NCBI RefSeq assembly: GCF_964283195.1
Contig: NZ_CAXYLH010000005.1
DNA: 64,000 nt
Direction: 5' to 3' (one strand)
From: Paratractidigestivibacter sp003150175
Lineage (GTDB): Bacteria; Actinomycetota; Coriobacteriia; Coriobacteriales; Atopobiaceae
The notes beneath the pieces are model-generated. The model made no database searches and was not told the origin of the DNA. It saw nothing but the letters and a program-made list of their open reading frames with translations. How positions within the stretch are numbered: the first letter of the stretch is position 1; every line of letters starts with the position of its first letter. Below, one piece after another: positions 61,629 to 64,000 of the stretch. Both the position numbers and the translations under genes were made by a program.

Positions 61629-62762
61629 GTGGCCGACACCAATTCCGACCTCAGGCAGCTTGCCGTCTCGGGCATCAGGCGCTTCAACGCCCTCGCCTCT
61701 GCAGTCCCCGGCTGCGTCAAGCTCACGCTCGGCGAGCCCGAGTTCGACACACCCGCGCCCGTCAAGGAGGCGGTCTCTCGCTCGCTCGCCGAGGGGCAGA
61801 CGCACTACCCGCCGAACAACGGAAAGAAGGAGCTCCGGGAGGCCATCTCCGCGTATATGCGGGGGCAGTGGCTCGATTACGGCGCCGAGGACATCATCGT
61901 GGCCTGTGGGGCAACCGAGGCGCTCTCCGCCACGCTGCTCGCGCTTCTGGACCCCGGCGACGAGGTCGTCGTCCCCACGCCCGCCTTCGGGCTCTACGAG
62001 ACGATCGTCCGCGCGGCCCACGGCCGCGTGCGAGCTCTCGACACCACGGGCAGCGGCTTCGCCATCGACGAGGGCGCGCTGCGCTCGGCGATGGGGGAAC
62101 GCACGAAGGCGATCATCGTCACCTCGCCCAACAACCCCACCGGTTGCGTCTACGGCCCCGATTCGCTCGACGCCGTTGCGCGCGTCGCCGCCGAGCGCGG
62201 GCTCTTCGTTGTCTGCGATGACGTCTACAACCGCCTCTGCTACCTCGACGGCTTCCAGAGGCTCGCGGCGCGCCACCCTGAGCTCAAGGACCAGCTTGTG
62301 GTCGTCGACTCGTTCTCGAAGCCCTGGGCGATGACCGGCTGGCGCATCGGGTGGCTCGCCGCCGCGCCCGCCCTGCGCGAACAGGTCGAGAAGATGCACC
62401 AGTACCTCATCTCGAGCATCCCCGCGTTCGTGCAGGACGCGGCGGTGGTCGCGCTCGGTTGCGACCCCGCGCCCATGCTGGAGACCTATCGTCGCCGCCG
62501 CGACGTCGTCTGCGAGCGGCTGGGGGCCATGGGACTGCCGCTCACGCGCCCCGAGGGCGCCTTCTACGTCTTCCCCGACGTGCGGGGCCTCGGCATGGCT
62601 TCAGAGGAGCTCTGCGAGCGCCTGGTGCGCGAGGCGGGCGTCGCCTGCGTGCCGGGGGAGTGCTTCGGCGCGCCCGGGTTCATGAGGCTCTCGTACTGCG
62701 TCTCGGACGATCAGCTCGAGCTCGGACTCGACAGGATCGAGTCGTTCGTCTCGGGGCTTTAG
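61629..62762 (+). CDS. PLP-dependent aminotransferase class I/II
   Basis: Fold type I aminotransferase, aspartate or aromatic type. It is 377 aa from a GTG. It contains LTLGEPEFDTP, HYPPNNGKKELREAI, TSPNNPTGCVY, and the PLP Lys in SFSKPWAMTGWRIGW, plus the C-terminal Arg in FMRLSYC. It could transaminate the keto acids of the Phe/Tyr pathway at the other end of the window or the product of the neighbouring oxidase. Specificity cannot be read by eye. Confidence 0.88.
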   Translation: MADTNSDLRQLAVSGIRRFNALASAVPGCVKLTLGEPEFDTPAPVKEAVSRSLAEGQTHYPPNNGKKELREAISAYMRGQWLDYGAEDIIVACGATEALSATLLALLDPGDEVVVPTPAFGLYETIVRAAHGRVRALDTTGSGFAIDEGALRSAMGERTKAIIVTSPNNPTGCVYGPDSLDAVARVAAERGLFVVCDDVYNRLCYLDGFQRLAARHPELKDQLVVVDSFSKPWAMTGWRIGWLAAAPALREQVEKMHQYLISSIPAFVQDAAVVALGCDPAPMLETYRRRRDVVCERLGAMGLPLTRPEGAFYVFPDVRGLGMASEELCERLVREAGVACVPGECFGAPGFMRLSYCVSDDQLELGLDRIESFVSGL

Positions 62763-62827
62763 GCGGTCCCCTCCATTTTTCGTTTCGCGCAATTTCGAAT
62801 TGACGAGAAAAAAGTTCAGATTCTCGG

Positions 62828-62856
62828 TTGACGCGCCCGGCGATGCCCGATATATT
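62828..62856 (+). promoter_or_regulatory. Promoter of the tRNA-Ala gene
   Basis: TTGACG (62828-62833) and TATATT (62851-62856) are exactly 17 bases apart and lie 20 bases before the tRNA. Near-consensus promoter. Confidence 0.85.
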
Positions 62857-62875
62857 ATTCCTTGCACCAACGCAC

Positions 62876-62951
62876 GGGGAATTAGCTCAGTTGGGAGAGC
62901 GCGTGACTGGCAGTCACGAGGTCAGGGGTTCGAACCCCCTATTCTCCACCA
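62876..62951 (+). tRNA. tRNA-Ala (anticodon GGC)
   Basis: 76-base cloverleaf: acceptor GGGGAAT/ATTCTCC with one G-U pair, D arm GCTC..GAGC, anticodon loop CTGGCAG (GGC, reads GCC), T loop TTCGAAC, encoded CCA. Confidence 0.93.
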
Positions 62952-62962
62952 TGTGAATACTG

Positions 62963-62988
62963 GCGACGACTTCGGTCGTCGCTTTTTT
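62963..62988 (+). terminator. Terminator between the two tRNA genes
   Basis: GCGACGAC-TTCG-GTCGTCGC, a perfect 8-bp stem with a UUCG tetraloop, is followed by TTTTTT. It separates the two tRNA genes, so the second probably depends on read-through or on a weak promoter. Confidence 0.9.
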
Positions 62989-62993
62989 CGTAC

Positions 62994-63069
62994 GGGCTCA
63001 TGGCGCAACGGTTAGCGCAGGGGACTCATAATCCCTGGGTTGCAGGTTCGAATCCTGCTGGGCCCACCA
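62994..63069 (+). tRNA. tRNA with anticodon CAU (Met or Ile2)
   Basis: 76-base cloverleaf: acceptor GGGCTCA/TGGGCCC, D arm GCGC..GCGC, anticodon loop CTCATAA, T loop TTCGAAT, encoded CCA. The 1-72 pair is G-C, so it is not the usual initiator. The C4-G69 pair would suit a lysidine-modified Ile2 tRNA, but elongator Met cannot be ruled out. Its 3' end is the likely attachment site of the adjoining integrase. Confidence 0.9.
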
Positions 63070-63078
63070 TAAAAACCG

Positions 63079-63118
63079 CAGGTCGCGGGGCGTTTTCGCC
63101 CTGCGACCTGTTTTATTA
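63079..63118 (+). terminator. Terminator after the CAU tRNA
   Basis: CAGGTCGCGGGGCG-TTTT-CGCCCTGCGACCTG is a 14-bp stem with one G-U pair, followed by TTTTATT. Confidence 0.85.
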
Positions 63119-63126
63119 TTTATGGA

Positions 63127-63187
63127 GCGTTGGCACGGCGTTGGCATAAGGTAGCCAAACAGGTTGAAGACCTTATATAGTGCCAAG
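63127..63187. repeat. Cluster of TTGGC repeats between the tRNA and the integrase
   Basis: Two direct copies of GCGTTGGCA (63127-63135, 63138-63146) are 11 bases apart and are followed by inverted copies GCCAA (63154-63158) and GTGCCAAG (63180-63187). The pattern fits integrase arm-type or directionality-factor sites at the end of an integrated element. Confidence 0.5.
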
Positions 63188-63194
63188 AAACCCT

Positions 63195-64000
63195 TTATCG
63201 CCCGCCCACCGCGCGGCCGAAGGCCTGCGCAGCGGCGTCGAGGGCCGCGTCTGGCTTCAGGTAGTGCGTGTACCCGGTCTGGACGTTCGTGCGGCCGTGC
63301 AGGCGGGCGTTCACCGTGTCGAGGACGCCGGCGCCCTGCATGATCGTCTCGTGGACTGAGCGCATGTCCTTCAGCTGGGCGTAGGGCATGCCCTGAAGCG
63401 CGCCTCCCGGCTCAAAGAGCGCCTTCCAGTGCTTCCGGGCGCGGCCGGGGTACTTGTCCCAGAGGAAGGCCCTAGGCCCTTCCACGGCGAGCTCCGCGAG
63501 CCTCGACGCGAACGGGTCGGGGATGGGGGCCACGCGGCGGCTGAACTTGTTCTTGGGAGCCTTGAAGCCGTCGCGCTCCGTCCAGGCCATCTGGACGTAG
63601 GCGTGGGCCATGAGGCCGTCGCCCTCGCCCAGGCGGGCCACCTCGGAGAAGCGCAGCCGCGACCACATGAGGCCAAGGCCCTCCTCGACGCGCAGGCCCC
63701 CGCCCACGAGGGCGAGGAAGAGTGCCTCGGCGTCGTCACCGCGAAGGCGGCGCATGGCCTCGGCCACCTGCGGGGCGCCCCACATCACGGGCTGCTCGGC
63801 AAAGGGGTCCTCGCGCTCGACCGGGTAGTCGATGCGGCGGTGGTCGAGGACGTTGCGGTCCACGAGCTCGGCGTCCACGGCGCAGTTGATCATGCGCTTC
63901 AGGCAACGGACCGACTTCCTTGCCACGGCGGGCGTCATGCCGTAGACCCACGACTGCACCATCGGGTAGCTCAGCTCGGGCCAGCGCAGGTCGCCGAAGG
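63195..64000 (-). CDS. Site-specific tyrosine integrase (N-terminus outside window)
   Basis: Phage or genomic-island recombinase read toward the tRNA. 267 codons are visible and the frame stays open to the window edge, so the start is missing. The core-binding part ends near the window edge. The catalytic part has Arg in GGLRVEEGL, Arg in LKDMRSVHE, where the usual His of HxxR is Lys (KDMR), His in LHGR, and the nucleophile Tyr region TGYTHYL. Position right after a tRNA 3' end is typical of tRNA-targeting integrases. The rest of the element lies beyond base 64000. Confidence 0.85.
   Translation of the reverse strand, partial: FGDLRWPELSYPMVQSWVYGMTPAVARKSVRCLKRMINCAVDAELVDRNVLDHRRIDYPVEREDPFAEQPVMWGAPQVAEAMRRLRGDDAEALFLALVGGGLRVEEGLGLMWSRLRFSEVARLGEGDGLMAHAYVQMAWTERDGFKAPKNKFSRRVAPIPDPFASRLAELAVEGPRAFLWDKYPGRARKHWKALFEPGGALQGMPYAQLKDMRSVHETIMQGAGVLDTVNARLHGRTNVQTGYTHYLKPDAALDAAAQAFGRAVGGR

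Noticed and set aside
63127..63187. Possible CRISPR-like array at the TTGGC repeats
   Set aside because: The repeats are only 5-9 bases long, occur in both orientations and have no uniform spacers.

Overview
The window is about 64 kb of GC-rich chromosomal DNA, roughly two-thirds G+C, with densely packed genes. Short stop/start overlaps (ATGA, GTGA) are common, and GTG and TTG starts are frequent. Gene content and order point to an actinobacterium of the class Coriobacteriia, Collinsella-like. The clues are the TIGR03960/TIGR03936 radical-SAM pair beside rplU-rpmA-obgE-proBA-nadD-yqeK-rsfS, a DUF6273-type surface protein, PPDK, and the MEP isoprenoid pathway. This placement is inferred from gene content; no 16S rRNA gene is present. 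Most of the window is core genome. Only the last ~1 kb looks horizontally acquired. Layout by region. 1-7290 (minus strand): an aromatic amino-acid operon, transcribed aroF-tyrA-aroB-aroA-aroC-pheA-aroE. It covers DAHP synthesis to chorismate and on to prephenate, phenylpyruvate and hydroxyphenylpyruvate, but aroD and shikimate kinase are not in view. 7412-7563: tRNA-Arg with its own promoter and terminator. 7700-13257 (plus): a CtpE-like P-type cation ATPase, a zinc-ribbon membrane protein, a cyclophilin and a TPR membrane protein. 13279-22885: the cell-elongation cluster mreBCD-mrdA-rodA, then a DUF697-like protein and the two radical-SAM-system genes. 22889-29332: rplU-rpmA, obgE, proBA, nadD, yqeK, rsfS. 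29349-32830: a long inverted repeat, then dinB and a two-component system on the minus strand. 32974-43621: rpsP-khpA-rimM-trmD-lepB, glyQS, a truncated PPDK regulatory protein, ppdK, a DUF6273-like protein and rplS. 43688-49849: rnhB, yraN, comM, dprA, trmFO, xerC. 50118-60482: rpsB-tsf, pyrH-frr-uppS-cdsA-dxr-rseP-ispG-proS, which links translation, RNA turnover, undecaprenyl and phospholipid synthesis and the MEP pathway. 60590-62762: an FMN-dependent 2-hydroxy-acid oxidase and an aminotransferase. 62828-63118: a tRNA-Ala and a CAU-anticodon tRNA. 63127-64000: repeats and a partial tyrosine integrase, the edge of an element integrated at the tRNA. No CRISPR array, rRNA operon or complete unknown multi-gene system was found. 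The most notable items are: (a) a 31-bp perfect palindrome present twice, each copy directly after a stop codon; (b) a 95-bp palindromic unit between rsfS and dinB; (c) a PPDK regulatory protein with only its N-terminal half, beside a PPDK with an altered phospho-site neighbour; (d) an RseP protease with a ~108-residue cytoplasmic insertion that resembles a winged helix; (e) an RNA hairpin that would bury the ribosome-binding site and start codon of yraN; and (f) the tRNA-integrase junction.
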